A stretch of 64,000 nucleotides of DNA from positions 1,844,549 to 1,908,548 of the forward strand of contig NW_006921533.1 in NCBI RefSeq assembly GCF_000340215.1, read 5' to 3'. Each line of letters begins with the position of its first letter. Position 1 is the first letter of the stretch. This DNA is from Pseudocercospora fijiensis CIRAD86. Its lineage: Eukaryota; Ascomycota; Dothideomycetes; Mycosphaerellales; Mycosphaerellaceae. The notes under the pieces were generated by a model. It did not search any database, was not told the origin of the DNA, and worked only from the letters and a program-made list of their open reading frames with translations. Positions 43,950-56,528 of the stretch are shown here, piece by piece. Position numbers and translations under genes: made by a program.

Positions 43950-44922
43950 ATGGACGTCGACCAGGCCAACGGCGGCGGCGAGAAGCACTCCTCCATCGAC
44001 GACGACGCCTCCATGCACACCATAACCGCCACTTCCATGCACCATCAGAACCCCTCCTTCGACGCGAGACCCTCGACTTCCTACAGCGACACAGGCCTGC
44101 TCTCGCGAACATATTCCCAGTCAGCAGATAACACTCCCGACCACATGTCAAATGGCAACGGCTTAAGCAGACCGCCGTCCACCCAGAGCCAGGGCCAGTT
44201 CGATCAGAATGGCCAGCGACAACAAGCACAAAAGAATGCTTCGGTAGTTATCAAAGTGGGCATGGTGGGCGATGCTCAGATTGGCAAGACAAGCTTGATG
44301 GTCAAATACGTCGAGGGTAGTTGGGATGAAGATTACATCCAGACGCTGGGTAAGGCTAGCGCGACGCGAGATGGGAATATCATCATAAGCTGACATGTGC
44401 CAGGCGTCAACTTCATGGAGAAGACCATCAGCATCCGAAACACCGAAATCACCTTCTCAATATGGGACCTTGGTGGCCAGCGAGAGTTTGTCAATATGCT
44501 CCCGCTGGTCTGCAACGACGCCGTCGCCATATTATTCATGTTCGATCTTACTCGAAAATCAACTCTCAACAGCATCAAGGAGTGGTATCGCCAAGGACGA
44601 GGATTCAACAAGACCGCGATCCCTTTCTTGGTTGGCACAAAATACGACCACTTCGTCAACTTCCCGCGAGAAGAACAGGAGGAGATTTCGCTCCAGGCAA
44701 AGCGCTTCGCGAAAGCCATGAAAGCTAGTCTAATTTTCTCAAGCACAAGTCACAGCATCAACGTGCAAAAGGTAAGACCATACCCCTGTCGAAGACTCTG
44801 GCGAACTTGCTAATTCTTCTCAGATCTTCAAGATCGTGCTTTCAAAAGCATTCGATCTTCGATGCACGATACCCGAAATCGAGAATGTGGGCGAGCCGTT
44901 ACTCCTCTACCAAGCCGCCTAA
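43950..44922 (+). CDS. SPG1: septation GTPase Spg1/Tem1
   Basis: Three exons, 43950-44349, 44404-44771 and 44824-44922; 288 residues. A 95-residue Ser/Gln/Asn-rich leader precedes a Ras-like domain. P-loop GDAQIGKTS lies at 107-114, the effector region YIQTLGVNFMEK is rebuilt across intron 1, G3 is [10 protein letters not shown]4 is TKYD, and the C-terminus [15 protein letters not shown] is typical of the family. There is no C-terminal CAAX cysteine, as expected for Spg1/Tem1, which sits on spindle pole bodies through Byr4-Cdc16/Bfa1-Bub2. It heads the septation initiation / mitotic exit network. Introns are 52-54 bp. It faces away from RRB1 and converges on the second dynamin-like GTPase. 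Confidence 0.92.
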
Positions 44923-45554
44923 TCTACTCTCCCTCCAAAGACCTCATTCGAGGCCGAATCAACACGAAGCATTTACAAGCGACCAAATTTCGCCTTGATG
45001 GCGATGGCGCCACAACGGCGCTGGAAGCGACCTGGCGTCACATTTTGGCATATGATGAGTGATTGCTCCAGGCACGCTCAGGACGTCGACCATGGCAGAG
45101 GATGAATGAATCACGCCTGTACGTCGAAGATGAAAGAACCATGCATTAACAACCCGGCGTTGTGGTGTTCACCCATACTTTGCATACGCTTGAGGCGAAT
45201 TGCATGCATATTCCCCCTTTTTGCTGGGAAGACACGTTTACTTTGGATGAACGAACGAACGGACACTACAACAGCGCTGTTTTAGTCAGTATAAGCTAAT
45301 TTGTTTTTTTTCTCTCTGTGTTCAACGAGACCAATCAAGAACGAGATTCAAATTCAATTCTCCTGAGATGTGCAGGTGTCAATTTGAGGCAAAATTGATT
45401 TTTGGCAGGCATTCCCGGGGTACTATTCGAATCCCCTCTGAGGCTCTGAGCCACTCCATCACTTGCCGTCTACCCGAAAGAGAATGTCTGTTGGTATCGA
45501 TGCAGATGGCAAGCAAAATACATGTCCTCGAGCTCTAGATCGGTCATTCTTCGC
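44923..45554. other. convergent 3' intergenic region
   Basis: About 630 bp between the SPG1 stop and the stop of the dynamin-like GTPase. T-rich stretch near 45301-45313. No gene seen. Confidence 0.5.
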
Positions 45555-48447
45555 CTACCATCGTCCTCGAAAGAGTCCGAACCACTCAGTCTGACGGCGA
45601 GCACGACCTTCTGAATGCGACACTTGGAAAATCTTCTCCTCCTCAGACAAGTCCTCCCCGTATCTGATCTTCAGCGCAATGAGCTCCTTCACAATCGCAT
45701 CCATCTCCGGCTTGACTTGCGCAAGGAACGGTCCCAAAGCCACACGAGCCTGCTTCTCTTGAGGACTCTCGGCCTGACGTGTCAGAATCCCCTCAAACAT
45801 TTTCGTCATGTCTCCTAGAATCTTCTCGATATCTCGCTCCAATGCCCTCGTGATCCAATCTGCGGCATCCTCAAAGTCTCGCTTTAGATCGGCGGATACG
45901 GCAGAAAAGGGTGTGCAAGGGGCAGGACCGAGACCTTGAAGCCAGTCTCCAAGCAGTGTGTGCATGCGAGCTGTACAGCCGTCGCCGTGGTAGGTTTTGG
46001 CTTCGTCGTACATTGGAAGCATGGCTTGGGTGAAGTAGGCGGAAGGTACGTCTTGAGTGGCGTGAAGTGCCAAATTTTTGAGTTTGGTCTCCAGTTCTTG
46101 TTTGCGTTCGTCGACTCTGTGTTGGATTTGAGTGATGAAGCCCTCAAGATTTTCTCTCAAAGGTTCGATGGCCACGGGTATGGCTTCGGCGTTGTTGGCG
46201 AGTTGGTCTGGAATGTCTCGGATTGAGCCTTTTAGTTTGGTCATGGCTGCTTGGATCATGGAGAAGAGATGTGGTAGCATTGAGTTAAGGCCGGGTTGGA
46301 GGGCTTTCACTTGGTCGTCTGTGAAGCGTTCATTCCAGACTTCGTAGCCCGCCTTGGTAGTTTTGTGCTTGCCGTTCCTGGCAAAGAATGCTCGGACGGA
46401 TGAGTGATGCCATGTTGATTGAACGTGATGTGCGAAAGCGAGTGATGCCAGAACGAATTGACTGTGGCCCTTGTCCAGCGGTGTGATGAGCTGGGCCGTG
46501 GCGTAGTGTTCGGAGCTGTTTCGACCCTCCTCGAGAATGGAGTGCAGCAACTGACCAGGCTGAGCGACAATGTTCATGAGGTCCTCATTGCGCTTCGTCG
46601 GAGGCGACTCGGCCCATATAATAGCACCTCGAAGTGCTAGGATCGCCTCGTTGATGCGGACTTCAATGGCATGGAATTGCAGAGGGGCTGCGAGTGACAG
46701 AGCGTGACTTCGAAGGGCAGGAATGTTGGTCGTCTCAACACGCATTAGTCGCTTGTCCGAGGCGTCGTTCCCTTTGTGAACCCCGTAGTGAGTGTTAGAC
46801 ACCGGGAACACTGCGAGCGTAGCTCCTGGGATGATGTGCTTTTGCTTGGCTTGCTTCAGGTTTCTTGAGACGTAAGCGTTACGAGCCTCGACCAAGCCAT
46901 CGAATTGCTCGTCCATGACTGCATCAATCTCCACTTGAAGAGCGTGTGCTTTCACGTCAAAGTCCACTGGCATTCTCTGCCGCTTGGGAGCATTCCTGGA
47001 TCTGCGATGGGCACTGAGTTCTTCCTTCAGTTCGCGCACGCGATCTCCCAAAGCCCAGTAATCACCGACACTCTGACCATTTTTCTCCAAGTCACGAGCA
47101 ACTTGCGGGTTGAGATCCGCATCAGATCTAGTGGCGATGACAGCGACATTGTTTCCAAATCTCCTGCCATAGGTGGCCAATGTGAGGTCAACCTCTGCGT
47201 CTGAATTGATCCGCCCGATCGTGCCCACTGTCCACAGTGCGGTGGCCTTGGTAATGAACTTGTGGGCTATTTCAGCGCGAACTGTGTTCGTGTCTGTTGT
47301 GCCTGGAAGGTCGAGCACATCCACGTACTTCAGGATCCGAGAATTTTGGAAGCCTTTGGAAACGTGCTCGACGAGAGGCCAAAGCATGGGTTCTTCGGGA
47401 TTGTTCGTCTCGAAAATGTGTGGATTGATGGCTTTATTCAGCTGCTCGGCCGTTTCTGCCTCGAAGCGAAGTAGATGTTGGCCTGCGCGCTCATCGAAAC
47501 GGCCTAGCAATTGAGCGCACCATGACTCCAAGGTAGGCAACGCTGCATATCGATGCTGTCGGAAGTAGGACTCAATGGCGCCAGGTGAGTCGAACCCATG
47601 CTGATCGCAGAACAGTGACTGACACACTTTCAGAGCGGTAGCTGCGCGACTGCTGTAGAGATGCTGTTCCTCGACAGACCACTGTGGGTCTTTTTCGAAA
47701 TTGAATCTGATGAAGTGGCCTACCTGCTCGGAAAGAAAATTGCGGCAGGTGCGACCATCGATAAAGTAAATCTCAGCTGCATAAGGTAGTCGCTGACCAG
47801 GTATGCTGTCAGTCATGTGAGTGGCCACGGCAGTACAGCTATCTCCATTGGAAGCCTATTGAAGTGTCAATCAGAGCTCGCAAGAGATCTTGACGCGGAC
47901 TTACCGCCTTGGAGGCCTCCAGATCGTCTACAAAGGCATTGGTGGTGGAGCTTTTCCCAGTGCCCGTGTGTCCGACCATCCCGACCTCCGGCTTCTTCAC
48001 TTCTGGAGCTGCCTGAGCTGCTACAGCTCTGCCATGAATGACATGGACGTCTTCTGAGGTCTGTTGAAATGGCTCCAGATGCGCTTGCAGATTCGTTGCA
48101 AGTCTCTTCGCACGTCGATATATTTCCGGCAAATCGTTATCAAAGGTGATATGCTCTGGGAACGCTTCCGTGTCTTGGGAATAGATGTGTTCCTCTTCCT
48201 CTTCTTCTTGCTCGTCTTCACCATTCGCGGCGTCTTGCGCCTCACGCTCATTAAAGTCGACGAGGCTTATATCGTCCATGAAGCTACCAGATATTTGACT
48301 GCGCGCTCGACTGAGGTCACGACGTGGAGTCTCAGGTGCCGGTGTTGGAGTCAGGCCCGTGACGAACAAGCCGGCGCCTGGTGTGGTCATGGCGAGGTCA
48401 TCGTCGCGGCCGCGCTTGCGACTGGCGCCGAAACTGAATGATGACAT
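45555..48447 (-). CDS. dynamin-like large GTPase (SLIP-GC-like), paralogue of 12650-15737
   Basis: Two exons, complement of 45555-47855 and 47905-48447, with one 49-bp phase-0 intron; 947 residues. An acidic/Ser-rich N-terminus leads to the P-loop GHTGTGKSS at 159-167. The intron separates it from GDSCTAV. G3 is DLPG at 363-366 (VLDLPGTTDTN) and G4 is TRSD at 423-426, so the GTP-binding motifs look complete. The C-terminal half is helical with Lys/Glu-rich segments and shares with the left-arm paralogue the RAFFARNGKHKT..WNERFT block, a G-x-G-C-x-x-R motif (GDGCTARM) and a final LIALKIRYGEDL-like end. Intron positions differ strongly (one versus seven), so the duplication is old or one copy lost introns. 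Role unknown. Confidence 0.87.
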
Positions 48448-49433
48448 GGCGACTGCCGACTTCGAAGGGTTGGTTGGTGGCGAGGGCTAGGTGTTGAGCA
48501 ATAATTGTGTATCCTTGGATCAGGGGTTGGTTGGAGTCTTGTTGCAGGTCCACATTTGAAAAGCGTTTCAGAGTTAAAGAAAGCGAAGCTCACTTTGGCT
48601 CGCACGACAATAGCTGGCTTCTTGCATGTCACAATCCACGCATGAAGTGAGCTGAAAGTGAACACCTAGAGCTTAGATCGCGCAATGCACGAAGGTCACT
48701 GAACAAGTCAGCATCTATCAAGTGCTCTTGGTAAAATACTGATCGTGTCAGATTTCATCGTGATGGCAGCAGTGGTCGCTGGAATTGCCACCCATTAGTC
48801 TGATGGAGACATTTGATCTAGTGACATTGATCACAATCTGTTGGTGACTGCAAGTTTGCTCTCAGCGCCGAAAATGATGATAAGGTGCAGCACGTGCGGG
48901 TTGCAACGGCTGCGAGTCATTAGCGAGCTTGAATGAGAAGAACTCAAAGATCGAATACCTGGGCTCGTGTTGACAGCATAGCAAGTTGTGGATTGATGAG
49001 CGCAGTGTGGGCATGGAGCAAAAACGAGACAAGGACTCCGTGGCTGCGTTGATAGCCGCAGAGTATTATGATTCCGAAGCTGATCTGATCTTTCCTGGTG
49101 CCTCCTGTTCAGCCAACACTGTCTTTCTAACCAAGATACATGTATAAGGAACGACTTCAACAAGCAGATGAGCCTACCACTGCGGGCGCTTCTGCTCTTC
49201 TCTTCGCACTTTCAATCCATGATCAATCGCTCCACGCATTAGACAATACCCCTGGCAACATTCTGATGACTCGCCAGGACCGAGGTAAGACGTGAAAAAC
49301 AACTGAAATCGCCAGTGAGGCTGTGGCCGATCCGAGGGGTATATCGCTGGTAAAGGAGATTCGTCGATCCAATGAAACAAGTACTGTGAATTGGCTGTGT
49401 ATTTTCGAATATTGAAGTGCTGGTGTGATGCTT
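48448..49433. other. intergenic region
   Basis: About 1 kb between the GTPase start and the stop of the ADF-H/PH protein, both minus. Only short frames without similarity; nothing recognised. Confidence 0.45.
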
Positions 49434-52400
49434 TCACGTCTGGGTCGTCTGTGCTTGGTACGCCTTCCAGTAGGTCTTGAGAACAGACAGCACCTGGCGC
49501 TGGGTCATGGCATCTTCGCAGGCAACCTGGACGGCCGCACCATCTTGGAACTCCAGGACGATAGAGTGGTCCAGCTCCTGACGATCGAGGTCTGGTGCGT
49601 AAGGCATCGTGAAAGAAGAGAGCGAGAACTTCTTCTGCGCAATTCCTTTGTGAATTTCCATAGCGGAGGCGATTGCGAACTGTAAGTAGCCTGCATCGTC
49701 AATTGTTACAATGCGACGCTTCCAAAGCTGAAAGCAAGTCAGTACTGTTTAACCTGACTGGCTCTACGGTAGTCTGTGTCAACTTACGAGTGAATCGGGC
49801 AATTGAACATTAAGGTCCCCAACCACAACAGCAGGTGGTGTATCCGACTTCTCCGTAGCCAAGCTCTCTCTCTGCACCGGCGACGCCTTGAGAGGAGAAG
49901 TGGCTTCATTGCTTACCAAGCTTGTGCTGCTCGCCATCGGAGGCGGGCTGGTTTTCTTTTTGGGTCCGGTCAAGGTGCTCATTCGCTTGAAGAACCGACT
50001 GGTCCTGCTGCCCTCCTTAGGAGCAATATTCTCGTCGGTTGGCGTGAGCGACTTCGTAGACAGCACTTGGTTGTTCGGCGGAGGCGGGAAATCGTCCAGG
50101 CCCGGTGAACCCGGCTGGTGATACTTCCCAAACCTGGAAGAGTTCGATGAATGCACACCAGATGAATTCGTGGAAACTACTGGAGAAAGTGCTGGGGTAG
50201 GTCCGTTCGATGGGGCGTCAGTGCGGATAGGCGCTGGAATCGGGCCTCCCTCACGTGGATGGTTGATCAAGACTTCTGACTTTTGCAGAGGAACTTGATC
50301 TTCTTCTGCCGTGTCCGCAGTCGTAGGTCTCGTGATCCGGGTAGTCACCGTGACGGAATTGCGATTGGTGACCGGGTCGTGCTGAACACTCCACACGGGC
50401 GCTTGTTCTGCACCTGGCGTAGCCACCGGTGGCTGATTAGTGTTATTCCGACTCTGTCTGCGATAAGAACTAGGTCTTGACGCTGGAGGCGTTCTGCGAC
50501 TGGACTTGCGATCTCGCGGCTCAAACGGCGACAAGCCATTTGGCGAGGTGTCTGGCGTGATAGGCTGTGACTGCCAGTTGAACGATGGAGAATTCGAGTC
50601 CCTGGTGGAAAATTCGTTGAGTTCTTGAATGCGCTTGGAGATGCCCGAAGAAACATTCCGAGTGAAGCCAGCCATCGCATCAGGCGGTGGTGTTGGCGAT
50701 GATCCCACGAACGGTGGTTTCGAGCTGTCCGGCGAGAGGCGGTCTGATGTCCCGGATGTCCTGTCGACAGTAAGAGTGGAAGCGCGAGCAATCTGTACAG
50801 ATCTCACAGACGCCAACGTGTCCGCGCTGGGTCGTCGTCCGCCGGGGAAAGCTGCCGCCATCGGCGATCTTGCCATGCTAATAGGTTTGGCCTCATGTAC
50901 GGTAGCACTATGTAGCTCTTCCAAGAACTCGTCGTCGTCAGATCCAAAGTCATCAGGATTGCCGGAGGACGTGTCAATGTGCAGAGGCTCAACAAGACCT
51001 CGGCGTCGCTTAGCCAGGTCACTGTTCTGCCTCTTCGGAGACGAAGGCGGCTCTGCGAAAGAGTGCTCGCTTTTGTCGGATCCGGATTGCCCGATAGTTA
51101 CTTCTGAAGCAGATCTTTGAATAGGAGCTTCACCATCAGAAGTCAGTGGCCGCGATTCATGCTCCATCTGAATTGTTGGCAACATCGCAGTCTCGTCGCT
51201 TCCATGCTCAGAACGTCCAGGCTTCTCGGTGGGCGTAATGCTTGCGGTAGACATAGCATCTGCTGTTTGCCCTAGTTCGATACTTCGAGGTGATGGTTCG
51301 AGACTTGGCGGGACATGGGTGGTGAGTGGCAATGCAGCTGGATGTCCTGCTACCGTGGGCACATGCATAGCCGCTGTATGCTTCTCTTCCGAAGTTGTTT
51401 CGGGGCTCTCCCCCTCGATGGTATCTGTGTGTTGGGAATCGGGCGTCGCGTATCGCAGCGATATTCCGGAGTCGGCCTTGCTGGATTGGTGGTGACTCTC
51501 GTCATCTGTAGTCGGTTGCTCTTGCTCGGGTTCCACCTCTGGGACTCGCGCGAGTGGCATGACGTGATCGGCATGAGCACTGGCTTCCATTTCGGGTGGC
51601 GACGAGGTCTTCCTCTCCCTCAACGGGCTGCGTTGGGGAAGCTGTGGCACGTCGGGTGCGTCAATATCGAGCAGCGGCATCGCGGAGGTCTGCTCTTGAG
51701 ACTTTCGCAATTGCTTTCTCCGCAGTTCAACGGCCTTCATGAGCCGCACCTTGTCGGCGGTCATTCCCGATGACTTGTGAGACGGCGCAGACTTGATGCT
51801 GGCTCTAGAGATCGGACGCGGTCTGTATTCTGGCGTTGCGGGAATGGGCGGTAGAGCAGGCATGTCCAACTCGGGCGAAGCAACAGCGGCCGCTCGTGCA
51901 ACGCACTGTCCTTGCGATCTGGGTCGAGTTGGCTCCTGCTTCTTTGCCGATGGCCTGACGTTGGCAGGCATGGCGGAAACGCGGGCAACAGCGGGTCGCT
52001 TCACCTTCTCCGGCGAGTGTACGGGCCTGGGTGCAAGTTTGACCTTGGGCTTGAACAGTGCATCGTATTTGCTGAAGTCGTAAGGCTCTTCGTCCATCGA
52101 TTGGGAGCGCAAGGCGCTCTTGTATTCGGCCATTGAGGCTTGATCGACGGAGCACGCTGGAGCTTTTCGCGCCTGTACTTCTGGTGATTCACGTGGCAGA
52201 TCTGGTAAGTCCTTGGGGGTCTTTGGTGGCAAGCTTGGAGCCTCTGCTTCGGGCAGGTCTTTTGGTGTCTTCGGAGGCACGCTTGGCGCTGGCGCCTCTT
52301 CCGCTGCAAGCCTCTTGTCTCCCAGCTCCGTCGCCGCAGTTCTCGTCTGGGGGCCGCCTGCACTTGCAGGCGGTCGCGTGCGGTCAACAATTCGAGTTGC

Positions 52401-53269
52401 GCATTCAGGTGCGATGTTCTCCTTCAAAGCCTCCCGGGAAAGTGGCAGTTCTGGATTGATCAGAGGCGTAGGAAGCTTTTCTGAGCCCAGCGGGTTACTA
52501 GGCGCGGGGACGGCGGGAGACCTGGCCGGCGACTCTGGCGGTGTTGATCGCGGTGACATGGACAACGGCGATTTGCCATGCGGCAACGAAGCCATCGAGC
52601 GCTCTGCGCCTGCCCCCGCCCGCTTTGACATCCTTGTCCTCGAGCCATACCGTTGCGCACTCGCCGCTGGCACAGAGGAGGCAATTGCACTGCCCTCGGT
52701 TGTCCCATCATCTTCATCTTCCTGAATCTCGTCGAGCCGGCTAGACGAGGGAGAGGGGGATGCGGTGTGGAGCTGGAAGGAAGCTGCGAGCGATGTATCG
52801 TTCAACGCATCCGCAGAGCTGATCTCGAGCAGCGTCTCGTATGGCGAATATTTCTCGAGCACGTCCTGAAAGTGTACGGCAGTTCGGGCTAAGTGCTCGT
52901 CAGCAGCTGTCCAACGTGGCGCCATTACTCGGTCTCCTCTACCTTGCAGCAGTCGCGATGTGCCTTGAGGTATGTATTTGATCAACGTCTTTCTCCGGCG
53001 ATACATAATCAGCCCGTACAGCGGAGAAGCCTCTGTATATGCCGTGATGGCATTGCGCGCTTCGGACACGCCATGCTTGCCGCGTCCTAGCAATTCCACC
53101 GAGTCTCTGGAGGTGTATTTGAGCAAAAACCTGCGCCGGCAGCTGTCAGCTCCGGACCGGCACAAACAAAGCTGGCTGTCAACTCGGCAACGTACCATCC
53201 ACCTGCATCTGCGACTGCAGTCTGATAGGCATCGTGGACGTCCGGACTGTCCAGTCCATTCAATGACAT
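49434..53269 (-). CDS. large protein with N-terminal ADF-H domain and C-terminal PH-like domain
   Basis: Four exons, complement of 49434-49727, 49788-52888, 52943-53130 and 53196-53269; introns 54-65 bp; 1,218 residues. The first ~130 residues form an actin-depolymerising-factor-homology domain: AVADAGGWFLLKYTSRDSVEL, SPLYGLIMYRRRKTLIKYIP, then LLQARTAVHFQ rebuilt across intron 2. About 900 residues of Pro/Ser/Lys-rich disordered sequence follow, with repeated PSLPPKTPKDLP motifs and several PP-x-P-like sites that could bind SH3 domains. The last ~110 residues look like a PH domain: LWKRRIVTIDDAGYLQF, a middle strand region, and a final helix RQVLSVLKTYWKAYQ. Such proteins are conserved in filamentous fungi and often mislabelled as GPI-anchored; there is no signal peptide here. 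A cortical actin adaptor role is inferred. Confidence 0.8.
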
Positions 53270-54682
53270 TGCTGTCGCGAAATAGAGTCTTCGTCTACCA
53301 TCCGGCGGTCTGCGAGCCGCTTCCGTCCAATGCGCTTATATCAGTATGGTTGTCGCGGGATGCTTCCATCGGGGTGTGAGACATTACACCTGTGAGACAG
53401 GTCGGTCGGCTGGCAAAGTGATTTCACGACGACTGATGGAGCTGCGCAAGGAGGGTGATCACAACAGACGGCCGCGCAGGAGGAGACGCAAGCCATCCCA
53501 GCGCTCGCTCGACGCTCTCTGTCCGCCTCACGTCGAACCAAACTTCACTTAAGGTTTAGGTTGAACGCTATGTTCCTGCAAACCCTGGCCTTTCTTAATG
53601 AACGAGCCGTGGTGATATATGGTGAAGCCGATCGAGCGGTAGATACCTTGCCTGCCATGCCATGCCATGCCTTGCCATATGACACATGCCTGCTTGTGTG
53701 AAACGCGCACGTCCGGCTGTGCCCATGAGAGGACCAGACCATCACACGCTTCTTGTGCGCCGGCGCCCAGCTTCCGATTTGACAACAGGGGTCGCTGTGG
53801 CGCTATGTCAACCAACTGCCCAGACCACCAACATCACAAGTTCGGAATTTCGGAGGTAGCATGTCGACAAAGACACCTTCTGCGGTCAGGGTCGTACGAC
53901 GCGTGCACTCTGCATGCTGCTGCACCTCCATGCGCACTGCCGATGTGTAAAGGCCCGGATACAGTGGTAGTGTGCATACCGTATACAGCAGGATTGGCAT
54001 GCCGTGGCATGATCTACAGTGGAGGTCTGAACACGGTCTCCGCTCACAAGTGTCAAGATTGCCGAGGTTTGCCAGCGGCAGTGCAGAGGCGCGTGCAATA
54101 AATTGCACAGCATTGTCTACATAGTCCTCTCCATGATAAGTTAGCCATGACATATGATACTGATCGAAGAGTGCTCAGTGGATGCTGGGGAGTCCTCGTG
54201 ACGCGCCAGGCCGCTATAAAATGTCTCCAGCATGCTGGTTCCGTCGAAGGCTTAAGTAGAACGTGTAACAAGCAGGAAGGACTCAAGAGGTTGTTGGACT
54301 CCGCATTGCACGACATATTGAAGCCACAATGGCTCCTTGCCGTGGTGCCAATGGACATCGTCCAGACCTTGTTGGAGATGCCAGAAAACTGACAGGACGA
54401 ACAGACGAGCCTCATCTCGCTGCAAGCAATCTGAACACGATCCGCGCGGCATTGCTTGACATCATGCTGCGGAGAGAATTTCCATCTGACCACCCATTCC
54501 TCCTTTGCTGTCAACCCGTTTTGAATGATCTATTCCAGCTTATAACAGACACGCATAGCGATTCTCAGCGAATACACTTCTCGTCGACCTAGAATAGCCA
54601 CCACTCACCGCTCCGAGACATCTACTTGGAGTTCCGCGTGCCGTCGGAGAACAGGCGTCAGCCCACCGCTGGATTCGCTGGA
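53270..54682. promoter_or_regulatory. divergent promoter region, 1.4 kb
   Basis: Between the ADF-H/PH gene and OHCU decarboxylase. Contains a CATGC pentamer repeat at about 53652-53676 and otherwise unique sequence. Frames of 60-150 codons on both strands overlap each other and resemble nothing. Confidence 0.45.
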
Positions 54683-55294
54683 ATGGCCGTCCAAAAGCTT
54701 CCTCCAGTTGAGTCTGTGCCTAATCTTGCTACAGAAGAACGCGCAAACATCCTAGACCTTCTCTTCGAGCCCAGTGCACAGCTGCACACGCTTTCTGTGC
54801 CTCTGTTGCACGAGAAGCACTTCCACTCATACGCCGATCTTATCTCTGCAGTCGGTGTACAGCTCACGGAATTGTCAGAGTCCCCGTCATCTTCGGACAC
54901 GACATGGTTAGAAAGCATACTGGGAAGTCATCCACGTCTCGGAGCGAAGAAGGTTGAGAGCGCGCAGTCTCAGGCTGAGCAAGCACAGCTGCAAGGCAAC
55001 GCAGAAGAGGCCGAGCAGCTGCGTGCCCTGAACGAGCAGTACGAGAAAACATTCCCAGGCCTGCGTTACGTTGTGTTCGTCAACGCCCGATCTCGACCCG
55101 TCATCATGGATGACATGCGAGCTCGCATTGCTGTTGGTGACATGAAGTCGGAGCGTTTGGCAGCAATTAGAGTAAGCTCAAACCATCCATGGACATACCA
55201 AGGTCCACGTTTCGGTGGAAATAGCTGACTTGCTTGGCAGGCAATGTGTGAAATTGCAGCCGATCGCGCATCGAAGCTGTCTGCCCAATCCTGA
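54683..55294 (+). CDS. OHCU decarboxylase (uric acid catabolism)
   Basis: Two exons, 54683-55171 and 55241-55294, with a 69-bp intron; 180 residues from the ATG at 54683. The frame is open to an ATG at 54626, giving 199. Family motifs: LFEPSAQLHTL, WLESILGSHPRLGAKK with the catalytic His region, SAQSQAEQAQL, LNEQYEKTFPGLRYVVFVN, RPVIMDDMRARI, and the C-terminal AMCEIAADRASKL made only after splicing. The enzyme converts 2-oxo-4-hydroxy-4-carboxy-5-ureidoimidazoline to S-allantoin, the last step after uricase and HIU hydrolase. The C-terminus ends SKLSAQS, so a peroxisomal SKL is present but not terminal. No purine catabolism neighbours are in the window. Confidence 0.9.
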
Positions 55295-55824
55295 TCACGA
55301 ATTCACGATACTAGAACCTACTGCGCAGCAGAATTTCCAAGGCTAGACTGCTACGAAGTTTCGACAGAGCCGGCGGCCGGCGAATTTCATTAACATGTGA
55401 CTGATCTCCCAGCATGGAGGATTATATTTCGAGATTCGCCGAAGCGCTCTCAGTCTATCAGAAGACTCGACCCAAGATTATACTATTATAGATACGATAT
55501 TGACGAATGCACTCGATGATGCGGATCATTGACGAAAGAATAAGACCTTGGACCTCTGCCGAAACACAGCGCGTGGGAGAATATTCTATGGCAATATGGA
55601 CAATCAGGAGCATAAAGATGGAATCTATCTCCTCCACATTCTCTTCACTTCCATTCAAAGACACTGTCTTCACGTCTTTGAAGGTCTCACCCTTGGATTG
55701 CTATCCGAAAGGTGGATGCTTGCTAGAGAAACCTGCGCGATGCACAATATAAAATGGCAGGTCATTACCAACTGCCATGAGACAGCATCTGTCCTATGAG
55801 CACTGGTGAATGTCGACTTTCCAC
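55295..55824. other. intergenic region
   Basis: About 530 bp, AT-richer than neighbours, with small frames only. No recognised feature. Confidence 0.4.
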
Positions 55825-56193
55825 ATGTCGAAAAAATTGTCCGAGAAAGCAAATCAGAACAAGAAGTTTGGAGGAAAAGCAGCACCTAAGACTGCCGAAT
55901 CTGCAGCCCCAAAGAAACAAGGAGAGGCTGGAAAGGATTGGGTCACTGGTGAACAGTCTAGCACTCTCAAGAAGACCAACTCCAAAGCGGCAGTGAAAGA
56001 GGACGATGACGCAGGAGAATTCGATGATGTGGATCTCAGTGACCCGCCAACAGAGCCAACAGAGGCAGAGAAATCTGGTTTCGAGATGATCGATCATACT
56101 GATGCTCCTCATTCATCGCGCAACACGCAAGCCGACCACAAGTGGAAATATCCAGAGAACTTTGGTGAGAACTCGAAGACGGATTCTGAGTAG
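55825..56193 (+). CDS. small charged hypothetical protein
   Basis: Single exon of 122 residues from ATG 55825 (MSKKLSEK), or 127 from the in-frame ATG at 55810. No family recognised. Lys/Ala-rich first half, then a strongly acidic segment (KEDDDAGEFDDVDLSDPP), and a C-terminus with an aromatic/charged stretch (DHKWKYPENFGENSK). Predicted disordered, without signal peptide or membrane helix. Codon pattern and length suggest a real small gene, but there is no independent support. Confidence 0.4.
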   Translation: MSKKLSEKANQNKKFGGKAAPKTAESAAPKKQGEAGKDWVTGEQSSTLKKTNSKAAVKEDDDAGEFDDVDLSDPPTEPTEAEKSGFEMIDHTDAPHSSRNTQADHKWKYPENFGENSKTDSE

Positions 56194-56528
56194 ACATGCT
56201 TGGTTAGCGGGCATCAATTGCATGCATTCATGTGCCTCTTCCTCCCATTTGTCCTACTTCGTGACCGGGCCTGAGGCTCATGTGTTCTTCAAGTCGTGAA
56301 CGCTATGGAGTTGTTGTGATATCGGTATTACTTTTCACACGGAAATAAGTGCAGGATATAGTTCTACTTATTCCCACACCGTCCTCAATCGTGAAATGTT
56401 CTGGTTGACTTTTAAAAGTCCGGTTCAAAGGCAAGAGCACTCCATTAGCCCGGCAAATCTTCGCTGGAGCGCAGTGGGGTCCGCTTTGAAGGTAAACAAT
56501 TAAAATAGCCACCACTGTCCACAAGAAC
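56194..56528. other. intergenic region
   Basis: About 335 bp upstream of GPI12. Nothing recognised. Confidence 0.4.

Noticed and set aside
45405..45450. Possible tRNA T-arm (TTCGAATCCC)
   Set aside because: Stem and loop lengths do not fit, and no acceptor or anticodon arm could be drawn around it.
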